From the NCBI RefSeq assembly GCF_038502225.1, contig NC_091325.1, forward strand, positions 32,020,011-32,084,010: 64,000 nt of DNA, written 5' to 3'. The stretch is from Cherax quadricarinatus (lineage: Eukaryota; Arthropoda; Malacostraca; Decapoda; Parastacidae). Position 1 is the first letter of the stretch. Every line of letters starts with the position of its first letter. Both the position numbers and the translations under genes were made by a program. Shown one piece after another: positions 29,401-43,139 of this stretch. The notes below the pieces were generated by a model. That model did no database searches, had not been told where the DNA came from, and saw nothing but the letters and a program-made list of their open reading frames with translations.

Positions 29401-32400
29401 GTGTCCCCTCGTCCTGGTTCATCATGTGTGCCCCCTCGTCCTGGTTCATCATGTGTGCTCTCTAGTCCTGGTCCATCATGTGTGCCCCCCTCGTCCTGGT
29501 CCATCATGTGTGTCCCCTCGTCCTGGTTCATCATGTGTGCCCCCTCGTCCTGGTCCATCATGTGTGCCCCCTCGTCCTGGTTCATCACGTGTGTCCCCTC
29601 GTCCTGGTTCATCATGTGTGTCCCCTCGTCCTGGTTCATCATGTGTGTCCCCTCGTCCAGATTCATCATGTGTGCCCCCTCGTCCTGGTTCATCATGTGT
29701 GCCCCATCGTCCTGGTTCATCATGTGTGCCCCCTCGTCCTGGTTCATCATGTGTGCCCCCATCATGTCCCCCTCGTCCTGGTTCATCATGTGTGCCCCCT
29801 CGTCCTGGTTCATCATGTGTGCCCCCTCGTCCTGGTTCATCATGTGTGTCCCCGTCCTGGTCCATCATGTGTGTCCCCTCGTCCTGGTTCATTATGTGTG
29901 CCCCCTCGTCCTGGTCCATCATGTGTGCCCCCTCGTCCTGGTTCATCATGTGTGCCCCCTCGTCCTGGTCCATCATGTGTGCCCCCTCGTCCTGGTTCAT
30001 CATGTGTGTCCCCTCGTCCTGGTCCATCATGTGTGCCCCCTCGTACTGGTCCATCATGTGTGTCCCATCTGTATGCCCCCTCGTCCTGGTTCATCATGTG
30101 TGCTCCCCTCGTCCTGGTTCATCATGTGTGGCCCCTCGTCCTGGTTCATCATGTGTGCCCCCTCGTCCTGGTTCATCATGTGTGCCCCCTCGTCCCCCTC
30201 GTCCTGGTTCATCATGTGTGCCCCCTCGTCCTGGTCCATCATGTGTGCCCACTCGTCGGTTCATCATGTGTGCCCCCTTGTCCTGGTTCATCATGTGTGT
30301 CCCCTCGTCCTGGTCCATCATGTGTGCCCCCTCGTCCTGGTTCATCATGTGTGTCCCCTCGTCCTGGTGCATCATGTGTGTCGTCCCCTCGTCCTGGTTC
30401 ATCATGTGTGTCCCCTCGTCCTGGTTCATCATGTGTGCCCCTCGTCCTCGTCCATCATGTGTGCCCCCTCGTCCTGGTTCATCATGTGTGTCCCCTCGTG
30501 GTCCATCATGTGTGCCTCCTCGTCCTGGTTCATCATGTGTGTCGTCCCCATCGTCCCCCTGTCCTGTTCATCATGTGTGTCCCCTCGTCCTGGTTCATCA
30601 TGTGTGTCCCCTCGTCCTGGTTCATCATGTGTGTCCCCTCGTCCTGGTCCATCATGTGTGTCCCCTCGTCCTGGTTCATCATGTGTGCCCCCTCGTCCTG
30701 GTACATCATGTGTGCCCCCTCGTCCTGTTCATCATGTATGCCCCCTCGTCCTGGTTCATCATGTGTGCCCTCTCGTCCTGGTCCATCATGTGTGCCCCCT
30801 CGTCCTGGTCCATCATGTATGCCCCCTAGTCCTGGTGCATCATCGTCCTGGTCCATCCTGGGGGACCCCTCGTCCTGGTCCATCATGTGTGTCCCCTCGT
30901 CCTGGTTCATCATGTGTGCCCCCTCGTCCTGGTCCATCATGTGTGCCCCCTCGTCCTGGTTCATCATGTGTGCCCCCTCGTCCTGGTTCATCATGTGTGC
31001 CCCCTCGTCCTGGTTCATCATGTGTGTCCCCTCGTCCTGGTCCATCATGTGTGCCCCCTCGTCCTGGTTCATCATGTGTGCCCCCTCGTCCTGGTTCATC
31101 ATGTGTGCCCCCTCGTCCTGGTTCATCATGTGTGCCCCCTCGTCCTGGTTCATCATGTGTGCCCCCTCGTCCTGGTTCATCATGTGTGCCCCCTCGTCCT
31201 GGTTCATCATGTGTGCCCCCTCGTCCTGGTTCATCATGTGTGCCCCCTCGTCCTGGTTCATCATGTGTGCCCCCTCGTCCTGGTTCATCATGTGTGCCCC
31301 CTCGTCCTGGTTCATCATGTGTGCCCCCTCGTCCTGGTTCATCATGTGTGCCCCCTCGTCCTGGTTCATCATGTGTGTCCCCTCGTCCTGGTTCATCATG
31401 TGTGCCCCCTCGTCCTGGTTCATCATGTGTGCCCCCTCGTCCTGGTTCATCATGTGTGCCCCCTCGTCCTGGTTCATCATGTGTGTCCCCTCGTCCTGGT
31501 TCATCATGTGTGCCCCCTCGTCCTGGTTCATCATGTGTGTCCCCTCGTCCTGGTTCATCATGTGTGCCCCCTCGTCCTGGTTCATCATGTGTGCCCCCTC
31601 GTCCTGGTTCATCATGTGTGTCCCCTCGTCCTGGTTCATCATGTGTGCCCCCTCGTCCTGGTTCATCATGTGTGTCCCCTCGTCCTGGTTCATCATGTGT
31701 GTCCCCTCGTCCTGGTTCATCATGTGTGTCCCCTCGTCCTGGTTCATCATGTGTGTCCCCTCGTCCTGGTTCATCATGTGTGTCCCCTCGTCCTGGTTCA
31801 TCATGTGTGTCCCCTCGTCCTGGTTCATCATGTGTGTCCCCTCGTCCTGGTTCATCATGTGTGTCCCCTCGTCCTGGTTCATCATGTGTGACCCCTCGTC
31901 CTGGTTCATCATGTGTGCCCCCTCGTCCTGGTTCATCATGTGTGACCCCTCGTCCTGGTTCATCATGTGTGCCCCCTCGTCCTGGTTCATCATGTGTGGC
32001 CCCTCGTCCTGGTTCATCATGTGTGCCCCCTCGTCCTGGTTCATCATGTGTGCCCCCTCGTCCTGGTTCATCATGTGTGACCCCTCGTCCTGGTTCATCA
32101 TGTGTGCCCCCTCGTCCTGGTTCATCATGTGTGACCCCTCGTCCTGGTTCATCATGTGTGCCCCCTCGTCCTGGTTCATCATGTGTGCCCCCTCGTCCTG
32201 GTTCATCATGTGTGACCCCTCGTCCTGGTTCATCATGTGTGCCCCCTCGTCCTGGTTCATCATGTGTGACCCCTCGTCCTGGTTCATCATGTGTGCCCCC
32301 TCGTCCTGGTTCATCATGTGTGACCCCTCGTCCTGGTTCATCATGTGTGCCCCCTCGTCCTGGTTCATCATGTGTGCCCCCTCGTCCTGGTTCATCATGT

Positions 32401-35400
32401 GTGACCCCTCGTCCTGGTTCATCATGTGTGCCCCCTCGTCCTGGTTCATCATGTGTGCCCCCTCGTCCTGGTTCATCATGTGTGTCCCCTCGTCCTGGTT
32501 CATCATGTGTGTCCTCTCGTCCTGGTTCACCATGTGTGCCCCCTCGTCCTGGTTCATCATGTGTGTCCGCACGTCCTGGTTCATCATGTGTGTCCCCTCG
32601 TCATGGTTCATCATGTGTGTCCCCTCGTCCTGGTTCATCATGTGTGTCCCCTCGTCCTGGTTCATCATGTGTGTCCCCTCGTCCTGGTTCATCATGTGTG
32701 TCCCCTCGTCCTGGTCCATCATGTGTGTCCCCTCGTCCTGGTTCATCATGTGTGTACCCTCGTCCTGGTTCATCATGTGTGTCCCCTCGTCCAGGTCCAT
32801 CATGTGTGTCCCCTCGTCCTGTTTCATCATGTGTGTTCCCTCGTCCTGGTTCATCATGTGTGTCCCCTCGTCCTGGTCCATCATGAGTGTCCCCCTGTCC
32901 TGGTTCATCATATGTGCCCCCTCGTCCTGGTTCATCATGTGTGCCCCCTCGTCCTGGTTCATCATGTGTGCCCCCTCGTCCTGGTTCATCATGTGTGCCC
33001 CCTCGTCCTGGTTCATCATGTGTGTCCCCTCGTCCTGGTTCATCATGTGTGCTCCCTCGTCCTGGTCCATCATGTGTGCCCCCTCGTTCTGGTTCATCAT
33101 GTGTGTCCCCTCGTCCTGGTTCATCATGTGTGCCCCCTCGTCCTGGTCCACCATATGTGCCCCCTCGTCCTGGTTCATCATGTGTGTCCCCTCGTCCTGG
33201 TCCATCATGTGTGCCCCCTCGTCCTGGTTCATCATGTGAGCCCACTAGTCCTGGTTCATCATGTATGCCCCCTCGTCCTGGTTCATCATGTGTGCTCCCT
33301 CGTCCTGGTTCATCATGTGTGCCCCCTCGTCCTGGTTCATCATGTATGCTTCCTCGCCCTGGTCCATCATGGGTGCCCCCTCGTCCTGGTTCATCATGTG
33401 AGCCCCCTAGTCCTGGTTCATCATGTGTGCACCCTCGTCCTGGTCCATCATGTGTGTGTCCCCTCGTCCTGGTCCATCATGTGTGTCCCCTCGTCCTGGT
33501 TCATTATGTGTGCCCCCTCGTCCTGGTCCATCATGTGTGCCCCCTCGTCCTGGTTCATCATGTGTGCCCCCTCGTCCTGGTCCATCATGTGTGCCCCCTC
33601 GTCCTGGTTCATCATGTGTGTCCCCTCGTCCTGGTCCATCATGTGTGCCCCCTCGTCCTGGTCCATCATGTGTGTCCCCTCGTCCTGGTTCATTATGTGT
33701 GCCCCCTCGTCCTGGTCCATCATGTGTGCCCCCTCGTCCTGGTTCATCATGTGTGCCCCCTCGTCCTGGTCCATCATGTGTGCCCCCTCGTCCTGGATCA
33801 TCATGTGTGTCCCCTCGTCCTGGTCCATCATGTATGCCCCCTCGTCCTGGTTCATCATGTGTGCTCCCTCGTCCTGGTTCATCATGTGTGCCCCCTCGTC
33901 CTGGTTCATCATGTGTGTCCCCTCGTCCTAGTCCATCATGAGTGCCCTCTCGTCCTGGTCCATCATGTGTGCCCCCTCGTCCTGGTCCATCATGTATGCC
34001 CCCTCGTCCTGGTTCATCATGTGTGCTCCCTCGTCCTGGTTCATCATGTGTGCCCCCTCGTCCTGGTTCATCATGTGTGTCCCCTCGTCCTGGTTCATCA
34101 TGTGTGTCCCCTCGTCCTGGTTCATCATGTGTGCCCCCTCGTCCTGGTCCATCATGTGTGCCCCCTCGTCCTGGTTCATCATGTGTGCCCCCTCGTCCTG
34201 GTCCATCATGTGTGCCCCCTCGTCCTGGTTCATCATGTGTGCCCACTAGTCGTCCTGGTCCATTATGTGTGCTGGTTCATCATGTGTGCCCCCTCGTCCT
34301 GGTTCATCATGTGTGCTCCCTCGTCCTGGTCCATCATGTGTGCATTATGTGTGCCCCCTCGTCCCGGGTCATCATGTGTGTCCCCTCGTCCTGGTTCATC
34401 ATGTGTGCCCCCTCGTCCTGGTTCATCATGTGTGCCCCCTCGTCCTGGTCCATCATGTGTGCCCCCTCGTCCTGGTTCATCATGTGTGTCCCCTCGACCT
34501 GGTCCATCATGTGTGCCTCCTCGTCCTGGTTCATCATGTGTGCCCCCTCGTCCTGGTCCATCATGTGTGCCCCCTCGTCCTGGTTCATCATGTGTGTCCC
34601 CTCGTCCTGGTTCATCATGTGTGTCCCCTCGTCCTGGTTCATCATGTGTGTCCCCTCGTCCTGGTCCATCATGTGTGTCCCCTCGTCCTGGTTCATCATG
34701 TGTGCCCCCTCGTCCTGGTTCATCTTGTGTGCCCCCTCGTCCTGGTTCATCATGTATGCCCCCTCGTCCTGGTTCATCATGTGTGCCCTCTCGTCCTGGT
34801 CCATCATGTGTGCCCCCTCGTCCTGGTCCATCATGTATGCCCCCTAGTCCTGGTTCATCATGTGTGCCCCCTCGTCCTGGTCCATCATGTGTGTGTCCCC
34901 TCGTCCTGGTCCATCATGTGTGTCCCCTCGTCCTGGTTCATTATGTGTGCCCCCTCGTCCTGGTCCATCATGTGTGCCCCCTCGTCCTGGTTCATCATGT
35001 GTGCCCCCTCGTCCTGGTCCATCATGTGTGCCCCCTCGTCCTGGTTCATCATGTGTGTCCCCTCGTCCTGGTCCATCATGTGTGCCCCCTCGTCCTGGTT
35101 CATCATGTGAGCCCACTAGTCCTGGTTCATCATGTATGCCCCCTCGTCCTGGTTCATCATGTGTGCTCCCTCGTCCTGGTTCATCATGTGTGCCCCCTCG
35201 TCCTGGTTCATCATGTGTGCCCCCTCGTCCTAGTCCATCATGTGTGCCCTCTCGTCCTCGTCCTGGTCCATCATGTGTGCCCCCTCGTCCTGGTTCATCA
35301 TGTGTGCCCCCTCGTCCTGGTCCATCATGTGTGCCCCCTCGTCCTGGTCCATCATGTGTGCCCACTCGTCCCGGTTCATCATGTGTGCCCCCTTGTCCTG

Positions 35401-38070
35401 GTTCATCATGTGTGTCCCCTCGTCCTGGTTCATCATGTGTGCCCCCTCGTCCTGGTCCATCATGTGTGCCCCCTCGTCCTGGTTCATTATGTGTGCCCCC
35501 TCGTCCTGGTCCATCACGTGTGTCCCCTCGTCCTGGTTTATCATGTGTGCCCCCTCGTCCTGGTTCATCATGTGTGCCCCCTCGTCCTGGTTCATCATGT
35601 GTGTCCCCTCGTCCTGGTTCATCATGTGTGCTCCCTCGTCCTGGTCCATCATGTGTGCCCCCTCGTCCTGGTTCATCATGTGTGTCCCCTCGACCTGGTC
35701 CATCATGTGTGCCTCCTCGTCCTGGTTCATCATGTGTGCCCCCTCGTCCTGGTCCATCATGTGTGCCCCCTCGTCCTGGTTCATCATGTGTGTCCCCTCG
35801 TCCTGGTTCATCATGTGTGTCCCCTCGTCCTGGTTCATCATGTGTGTCCCCTCGTCCTGGTTCATCATGTGTGTCCCCTCGTCCTGGTTCATCATGTGTG
35901 CCCCCTCGTCCTGGTTCATCATGTGTGTCCCCTCGTCCTGGTTCATCAGGTGTGTGCCCCCTCGTCCTGGTTCATCATGTGTGCCCCCTCGTCCTGGTTC
36001 ATCATGTGTGACCCCTCGTCCTGGTTCATCATGTGTGTCCCCTCGTCCTGGTTCATCATGTGTGCCCCCTCGTCCTGGTTCATCATGTGTGCCCCCTCGT
36101 CCTGCTTCATCATGTGTGCCCCCTCGTTCTGGTTCATCATGTGTGCCCCCTCGTCCTGCTTCATCATGTGTGTCCCCTCGTCCTGCTTCATCATGTGTGC
36201 CCCCTCGTCCTGCTTCATCATGTGTGTCCCCTCTCCTGGTTCCCGTGACCCCTCGTCCTGGTTCATCATGTGTGCCCCCTCGTCCTGGTTCATCATGTGT
36301 GACCCCTCGTCCTGGTTCATCATGTGTGCCCCCTCGTCCTGGTTCATCATGTGTGACCCCTCGTCCTGGTTCATCATGTGTGCCCCCTCGTCCTGGTTCA
36401 TCATGTGTGCCCCCTCGTCCTGGTTCATCATGTGTGACCCCTCGTCCTGGTTCATCATGTGTGCCCCCTCGTCCTGGTTCATCATGTGTGCCCCCTCGTC
36501 CTGGTTCATCATGTGTGCCCCCTCGTCCTGGTTCATCATGTGTGCCCCCTCGTCCTGGTTCATCATGTGTGCCCCCTCGTCCTGGTTCATCATGTGTGTC
36601 CCCTCGTCCTGGTTCATCATGTGTGCCCCCTCGTCCTGGTTCATCATGTGTGTCCCCTCGTCCTGGTCCATCATGTGTGCCCCCTCGTCCTGGTCCATCA
36701 TGTGTGCCCCCTCGTCCTGGTTCATCATGTGTGCCCCCTCGTCCTGGTTCATCATGTGTGTCCCCTCGTCCTGGTTCATCATGTGTGCCCCCTCGTCCTG
36801 GTTCATCATGTGTGTCCCCTCGTCCTGGTTCATCATGTGTGCCCCCTCGTCCTGGTTCATCATGTGTGTCCCCTCGTCCTGGTTCATCATGTGTGCCCCA
36901 TCGACCTGTTCCATCATTGTCCCTTTGTCCTGGTCCATCATGTGTGTCCCCTCGTCCTGGTTCATCATGTGTATCCCCTCGTCCTGGTTCATCATGTGTG
37001 CCCCCTCGTCCTGGTCCATCATGTGTGCCCCCTCGTCCTGGTCCATCATGTGTGCCCCCTCGTCCTGGTCCATCATGTATGCCCCCTAGTCCTGAATCAT
37101 CATGTGTGCCCCCTAGTCCTGGTTCATCATGTGTGCCCCCTCGTCCTGGTTCATCATGTGTATCCCTTCGTCCTGGTTCATCATGTGTATCGCATCGACC
37201 TGTTCCATCATTGTCCCTTTGTCCTGGTCCATCATGTGTGTCCCATCGTCCTGGTCCATCGTGTGTGTCTCCTCGTCCTGGTCCATCATGTTTCTCCACG
37301 TCCTGGTCCATCATGTGTGTCTCCTCGTCCTGGTCCATCATGTGTGTCCCCTCGGCCTGGTCCATCATGTGTATCCCCTCGTCGTGGCCCATCATGTGTA
37401 TCCCCTCGTCCTGGTCCATCGTGTGTATCGCACTGACCTGTTTCATCATATGTGTCCCTTCGTCCTGGTCCATCAGGTGTGTCCCCTCGTCCTGGTCCAT
37501 CATGTGTGTCTCCTCGTCCTGGTCCATCATGTGTGTCTCGTCGTCCTGGTCCATCATGTGTGTCCCCTCGTCCTGGTCCATCATGTGTGTCTCCTCGTCC
37601 TGGTCCATCATGTGTGTCCCCTCGTCCTGGTCCATCATGTGTGTCTCCTCGTCCTGGTCCATCATGTGTGTCCCCTCGTCCTGGTCCATCATGTGTGTCC
37701 CCTCGTCCTGGTCCATCATGTGTGTCTCCTCGTCCTGGTCCATCATGTGTGCCCCCTCGTCCTGGTCCATCACATGTGTGTCTTCGTCCTGGTCCATCAT
37801 GTGAGTCTCCTCGTCCTGGTCCATCATGTGTGTCCCCTCGTCCTGGTCCATCATGTGTGTCTCCTCGTCCTGGTCCATCATGTGTGTCTCCTCGTCCTGG
37901 TCCATCAAGTGTGCCCCCCTCGTCCTGGTCCATCACATGTGTGTCTTCGTCCTGGTCCATCATGTGAGTCTCGTCGTCCTGGTCCATCATGTGTGTCCCC
38001 TCGTCCTGGTCCATCATGTGTGTCCCCTCGTCCTGGTCCATCATGTGTGTCTCCTCGTCCTGGTCCATCA
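26446..38070. repeat. 27-bp minisatellite array, 11.6 kb, about 430 units
   Basis: Unit CATCATGTGTGCCCCCTCGT then CCTGGTT. Main variants are GGTT/GGTC before CAT and GCC/GTC/GAC/GGC after TGT. The right end (from about 37200) is richer in the CC-T variants. Small deletions shift frame repeatedly. Larger blocks recur: the TGTGTGTCCCC marker at about 27126, 33450 and 34886, a GTGAGCCCACTAGTCC marker at 27344, 33236 and 35106, and a CTCGTCCTCGTCC marker at about 27485 and 35248. Both strands are open in several frames as 9-residue repeats. No unique sequence is embedded. Confidence 0.97.
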
Positions 38071-38079
38071 GGAGACAGG

Positions 38080-38480
38080 CAACATTAAACTACAGACCAG
38101 TATCACTGACATGGAGAGTATGCAAAGACATATTGTAGTTTATCAGGAGAAGAATGGTGGCGTACCAAGAAATGAATGGGTTAATACATGACAACCAGCA
38201 TGATTTAAGGGTTGGGAAAGCCTGTCTCACAAACCTTCTGGATTTCTACATCAAGGTTACAGAAGTTAGACAGGGGAGAGAGAGAGAAAGTTTTGGGTAG
38301 ACTGCATTTTCTTGGGCTGTAAGAATGTTGCTGACAAGTACTGCACAAGAGATTGGTATAAAAGCTGCAGGGGCAGGCAGAAATAGCAGGAAAACGTTTA
38401 CAATGAATCAGGGAATATATGTCAGAAACAACGAGTGATGGTACATGATGAGGTATCAGAGAGGTGCATATTGTGACCTC
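38080..38480 (+). pseudogene. CR1/Jockey-like LINE reverse transcriptase fragment
   Basis: Broken frames match the other plus-strand copies: LQTSITDM and VPRNEWVNT, then a region equivalent to DNQHGFR and a cysteine-bearing palm motif A (CIFLGCKN). Frameshifts and stops throughout. The left edge abuts the 27-bp array at about 38070. Confidence 0.7.
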
Positions 38481-39455
38481 AGAGAAAGAACGAATTAACT
38501 ATATTGTATACATTATATTTCTTATAATTTTATATTGTTGATATTTTCATTAATTTCTAAAATGAAGATTCATGCTTTGTATTATTTGAGTTATTATATT
38601 AGCTAAAGTATGTAGTTAGGATGTTAGATCAACACCTCCTTTTGTGCTCGCTGTTGGAGAGCTTTCATTGGCTGCCAGCATTTGCTTACTACCTGCCTGA
38701 TTATTCTACAGTTGGTGTTAGGAGCAACTTGGTGCCCACCTGGCGATGTTGCGGGAGTAAGCTGTTACTAGTCATGTAAGACATCTGATACTGTCGAGGC
38801 TGGGCTTGCCTCAGTCTCTCTTTCACTGTTTCCTGTAGGAGAAACATCTCGTTTCTCTGCTTTGTCATTTCCTGTGATTTAGACTTAGCTTTTGGTAGAG
38901 TATGTCCCAGTTGGTGAGCCGGAACTTACACCTCCATGCAACTCTATACACAGATCATTATTTACACTCAGAGGTTGTGTCATGGAGACACACTGTATAT
39001 CTCTGGTGCCAAGCTAAACTTTCGTCCTACATTTGCTCTGGCAACTATATACTACCGTAGTCGGGGATTTGGTAATGCTGAACTCACTTTCAGGATTAAG
39101 GGAGTTTAATGCCTTTTCTGTAGAATCTGTTGAAGGTCTACAAGCTACGGTCGTTGTTTTGTCTCCTTGTTCACTGCCTGTCGCTGTGCTGTTCACTGCT
39201 GCATCGTACACTGTTGCTGCTTGGCGAATGATTCGTCATATTGCTCAAGTAGCTTGTTTGATTGCCTTGATGACTGAAAACTTAGAATATTTAGGGACTT
39301 GTCAATTACAGTATAAGTCTAAGTTCAGTCGATTCTTAATGAGTCATACCGAGTATTATAGAGAACATACACACACACACAGATGTACATATATGCTTAT
39401 TTACTTACATAACTCATATATTAATCAGTAAATCTCATAGCTGCGTACCAGACGG
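38481..39455. other. No gene recognised
   Basis: An ORF of 132 codons at 39033-39431 has no recognisable domain and ends in a CA repeat. I see no other feature. Confidence 0.5.
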
Positions 39456-39770
39456 TACTTACCTGGAGGTTACCTGGAGGTTACCTGGAGGTTATTCCGG
39501 GGATCAACGCCCCCGCGGCCCGGTCCACGACCAGGCCTCCCGATGGATCAGGGCCTGATCAACTAGGCTGTTACTGCTGGCCGCACGCAGTCCGACGTAC
39601 GAGCCACAGCCCGGCTGATCCGGCACTGACTTTAGGTATCTGTCCAGCTCTCTCTTGAAGGCAGCCAGGGGTTTATTGGCAATTCCCCTAATGCTTGATG
39701 GGAGGCTGTTGAACAGTTTTGGGCCCCGGACACTTATGGTGTTTTCTCTTAGTGTACCAATGGCGCCCCT
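39456..39770 (-). pseudogene. LINE 3' end with intact C-terminal frame
   Basis: The minus strand has an uninterrupted frame from 39770 down to a TGA at 39504-39506, without an ATG. It reads GPKLFNSLPSSIRGIANKPL, AAFKRELDRYLKSVPDQPG and CGSYVGLRAASNSLVDQ, the extreme C-terminus of a CR1/Jockey-group LINE protein. The 3' UTR is short and finishes in three 11-bp repeats of ACCTGGAGGTT (plus-strand reading), a repeat tail in place of poly(A). A decayed copy of the same piece lies at 54407-54560. Confidence 0.75.
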
Positions 39771-40100
39771 TATGAGTAGTACCGTTATTAAATGTGCCAG
39801 TAGCCCTATACGATTATAGTGCTATACTGAGCTATACTCCATGTGATGTATAGAAGCTCATCTCCTTAATTACATTAATATATTAACTGTAATTATTATC
39901 ACCCATATAAGTTTGTTATTAAAGGTCTCAAATTTTGTATGGTTAGGTTATATTCATGCAGCTGCAATCCCAATGCCCTATTGAAAAGTCTCTTAATTTT
40001 GCAGGATAACTGATCTAGAATAATCTCTGACAAACTGATACAATACCATTAACAGACGAGATGCTAAAGGGGGGATCAGTAAGCTGACCTAGTATTCTCT
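39771..40100. other. No gene recognised
   Basis: AT-rich spacer without ORF or repeat that I recognise. Confidence 0.5.
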
Positions 40101-41296
40101 GTAGATGTCCATACTTTATGGATATCCTGTGTCACGAACCTACTCGAGTTGTATGACAAGGTGACGGCAGTAAGACAAGTGCCACACAAGAGATTAATGC
40201 AAAAGCTGGAGGACCAGGCAGGTAAAACAGGGAAGGCATTGCAATGGATCAGAGAATACCTGACAGAAAGGCAGCAACGAGTCATGGTACGTGACGAGGT
40301 GTCACAGTGGGCGCCTGTGGCGAGCGGAGTTCAACAGCCGATGCTGTTTCTGGTGTATGTGAATGACATGACGGAAGAAATAGACTACGAAGTGTCTTTG
40401 CTTGCAGACGATGTCAGGTTAATGAGGAGAATTCAATATGAGGAGGACCAGACAGGCGTACAAAGGGATCTGGACAGGCTAATGGTCTGGTCCAGCAAAT
40501 GGCTCCTAGAGTTCAATCCCGCCAAGTGCAAAGCAATGAATACTGGGGAAGGGCAAAGAAGACCGCAGACAGAATACAGTCTAGGGGAGGGGCAAAGGCT
40601 ACAAACATCACTCAAGGAAAAAGATCTTGGGGTGAGTATAACACCAAACACATTTCCTGAGGCGTACATCAACCAAATAACTGCTGCATCATATGGGCGA
40701 CTAGCAAGCCTAAGAATAGCATTCCGACATCTCAGTAAAGAGTCGTTCAGGACCGTGTACACCGTGTACATCAGGCCCATTTTGGAGTATGCAGCACCAG
40801 TTTGGAACGCACACCTGGCCAAGCACGTCAGGAATTTAGACAATGCGCAGAGGTTTGCAACGAGAATAGTACTGGAGTTATGGGGCATGTCCTACGAGGA
40901 GAGGTTAAAGAAAATCGCCCTGACGACACCGGAGGACAGGAGGGACAGGGGAAGGTCATAATAACAACGTATCAAATACTGAGAGGAATCGACAAGGTGG
41001 ACAGGGACAGGATGTTTCAGAGATGGGACACACCAACAAGCGTTCACAGTTGGAAGCTGAAAACTCAGGTGAGTCACAGGGACGTTAGGAAGTATTTCTT
41101 CAGTTACAGAGTGGTCACAAATTGGAATAGTCTCGAAAGGGAGGTGGTGGAGGTAGGATCCATACATAACTTTTAGAAGAGGTATGATAAAGCTCACGGA
41201 GCAGTTAAGGAGTGACCTAATAGCAGCAACCATTGAAGAAGTGGGGCCAGGAGCTATGAATCGACCTCTGCAACCACAATTAAGTGAGAACACATA
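40101..41296 (+). pseudogene. CR1/Jockey-like LINE, 5'-truncated, best-preserved RT of its family here
   Basis: A 270-codon frame (40149-40961) runs from just after palm motif A: VPHKRLMQKLEDQAGKTGK, QWIREYLTERQQRVMV, a motif B region with the glycine-serine changed (SGVQQPMLFLVYVND), the catalytic tetrad as LADD (about residue 85) and the thumb (KDLGVSI, FRHLSKESFRTVYTVYIRP, YEERLKKIAL). A frameshift near 40940 moves the rest (RKYFFSYRVVTNWNSL) to another frame. The YADD to LADD change, the frameshift and truncation make it inactive. The 3' UTR ends in CAACCACAATTAAGTGAG without poly(A). Confidence 0.8.
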
Positions 41297-41929
41297 CACA
41301 GAAAAATGCACATACGTAAAGTAGGAAAGTAAACAGTTTCTTCAGGTGTTGGATAGTGGAAGATATTGTATCTTGCTGACAAAACTAAAGAGTGGAAAAC
41401 TCTTAAACCAGATGCAAAATAATGAGGTCGTGAGCAGACATCATAATGAATCTCACTGTCAGTGAGGTTAGTGTTGACTTTTGACTTCAAATACATGATG
41501 GATGAAGAGTTTGGTAATACAGCTTCCCATTATTTTTCTAAGAGATGAATGAAGAGATGAAGGAAGTATTTGAAGCAGGAAAGGCACTTAAGAGAAGGGT
41601 TATTGCCGCTTATATAAAGGTACCTCACCTGAAAGATCTCAAAAAGAATTAGAGAGAACTGCAAGCTATGAAAGGAAGGAGGAGCGAGGTGGAGATAATA
41701 GCAAATACAAAAAGTGGAGAGCCAGGAAGGAGGGCAGAGGGGGCAAGGAAGAGTTTTATGAAAATCCTCTTAAGAAATGGGATGGTGAAGATGATATGGG
41801 GAACAAATAAAAAAAAATCGTAATCAGGAACTGATTACGAAAAAAATTGAATTCTGGAGGGATAGAAGGAGATAATGGGAGGAGAGAAGGAGGTCATTAA
41901 TTATTTGTGACCTTCGTAAAGCTGAAGGG
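41297..41929. other. No gene recognised
   Basis: Purine-rich sequence with no supported ORF. It contains a 9-bp hairpin (TCGTAATCA, loop GGAAC, TGATTACGA at about 41818-41840). It may be the far upstream part of the LINE that follows. Confidence 0.4.
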
Positions 41930-43130
41930 ACAACAAGTGACGTAATATTGGCAGCAGATGTAAGTGAGCTTCTTAACATCAATTTACAAAACACTAGTCA
42001 AACTGATCCTTCTATCAAAAATGGCACGAGATCGGATCTTGATTCAGAAATCACTGTTCAGGAAGACCAGCAGATTCCGTCCTTGATACCCAGTCACAGA
42101 CAGAGATTTACAGGAGAGGGAGCATTTGAGGGAGAGAATAAGAAACAGTTTAAAAAGTAGGAAAACTAGTGATTACAGGGACGACGCTATACTCAGCCTC
42201 ACTGTGTAGAAGCTCTTCATCTTCAACGAGACCAAGCTTAGGCGGTCTTCCCAAAAGGATATCAAATAATGAGGATGGACGATGAAGTAGATAGGGTGGA
42301 AGAATAGTACTGCTGATCAGAATGTAGTGGACTTTTGAGATGAACAGAATAAATGGAGAGGGACTGAACGACTACATAACAGGAACATATAGAACTAGGG
42401 ATCCAAGTTGGTGATGCAACCCATCACTAAACAGCAGAAGACCAAGACAGGAATATGATTATAACAAGAGCGTGAACGTGGACATGATAGCAGAGGCAGC
42501 TAGAAGAGCCCACAAGGGCAATACAAAATTACTGATCACAAAGACTTCAGCCATAAGGAAATACATTCTGACGTTCTGGAGCCACAATGAAGGCCAGAAA
42601 TATGATGAGTACAGTTGTTAGAGGTGACACTGGAAAATTTCATGTGTCAGCATGTCAGTGACGCAGGAGAGATCTGAGGTGACAAACGAACGAGACTGGA
42701 TCTTGTGTTCACATAGCGACTCTGAGTATGAAAGACCCCTTGGTATTAGCGACCATGCAGTGGTGAGGTTCGAATACCTTTGAGAAGTGAATGATGAGAA
42801 AAACAGAGCATGAAAGAAGTGAAGAAACTTAATTCACAATGAAGCAATTTCTAAACAGAGTGTTATGGGAAGAAAGCTGACGTAGATGGAAAAACAGTGA
42901 ATGAAAAGCTGGATTATTTAGCTGGAAAATGCCAGGAGGCAAAGTAATTCATACCCAGAAGCAGAAAAATACAGGCAATAGGGGAGTGAGTTCATGGTTC
43001 ATCGGGAGGTACAACAAGGAGGCAAAAGCTGAAAACACAAAAGCAGGAATGAAATATGGAAAACAAAGAATAGGAAAGCAAATGGAAAAGTCAGAAATAA
43101 ATATGTATGGGTAAGAAGACAGGATGACAA
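41930..43130 (+). pseudogene. CR1/Jockey-like LINE, ORF1/APE region, decayed
   Basis: From about 42370 the sequence follows the APE-endonuclease region of the copy at 53690, including the stretch equivalent to KLLITGDFN (here altered) and LGISDHAVVRFEYL with the conserved SDH. Many stops. The section before 42370 is aligned only by position and may not belong. Confidence 0.6.
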
Positions 43131-43139
43131 TGTGAGAAT

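Noticed and set aside
26446..38070. CRISPR-like array
   Set aside because: Units are contiguous 27-mers without unique spacers, and the window is eukaryotic.
26150..38191. Very long open frames (up to 2144 codons) on both strands with 9-residue repeats
   Set aside because: The 27-bp unit is divisible by three and lacks stops in most frames, so openness is automatic. Frames shift at each deletion, and there is no start context, signal or domain.
39033..39431. 132-codon ORF as a gene
   Set aside because: No recognised domain, low-complexity tail from CA repeats, no supporting signals.
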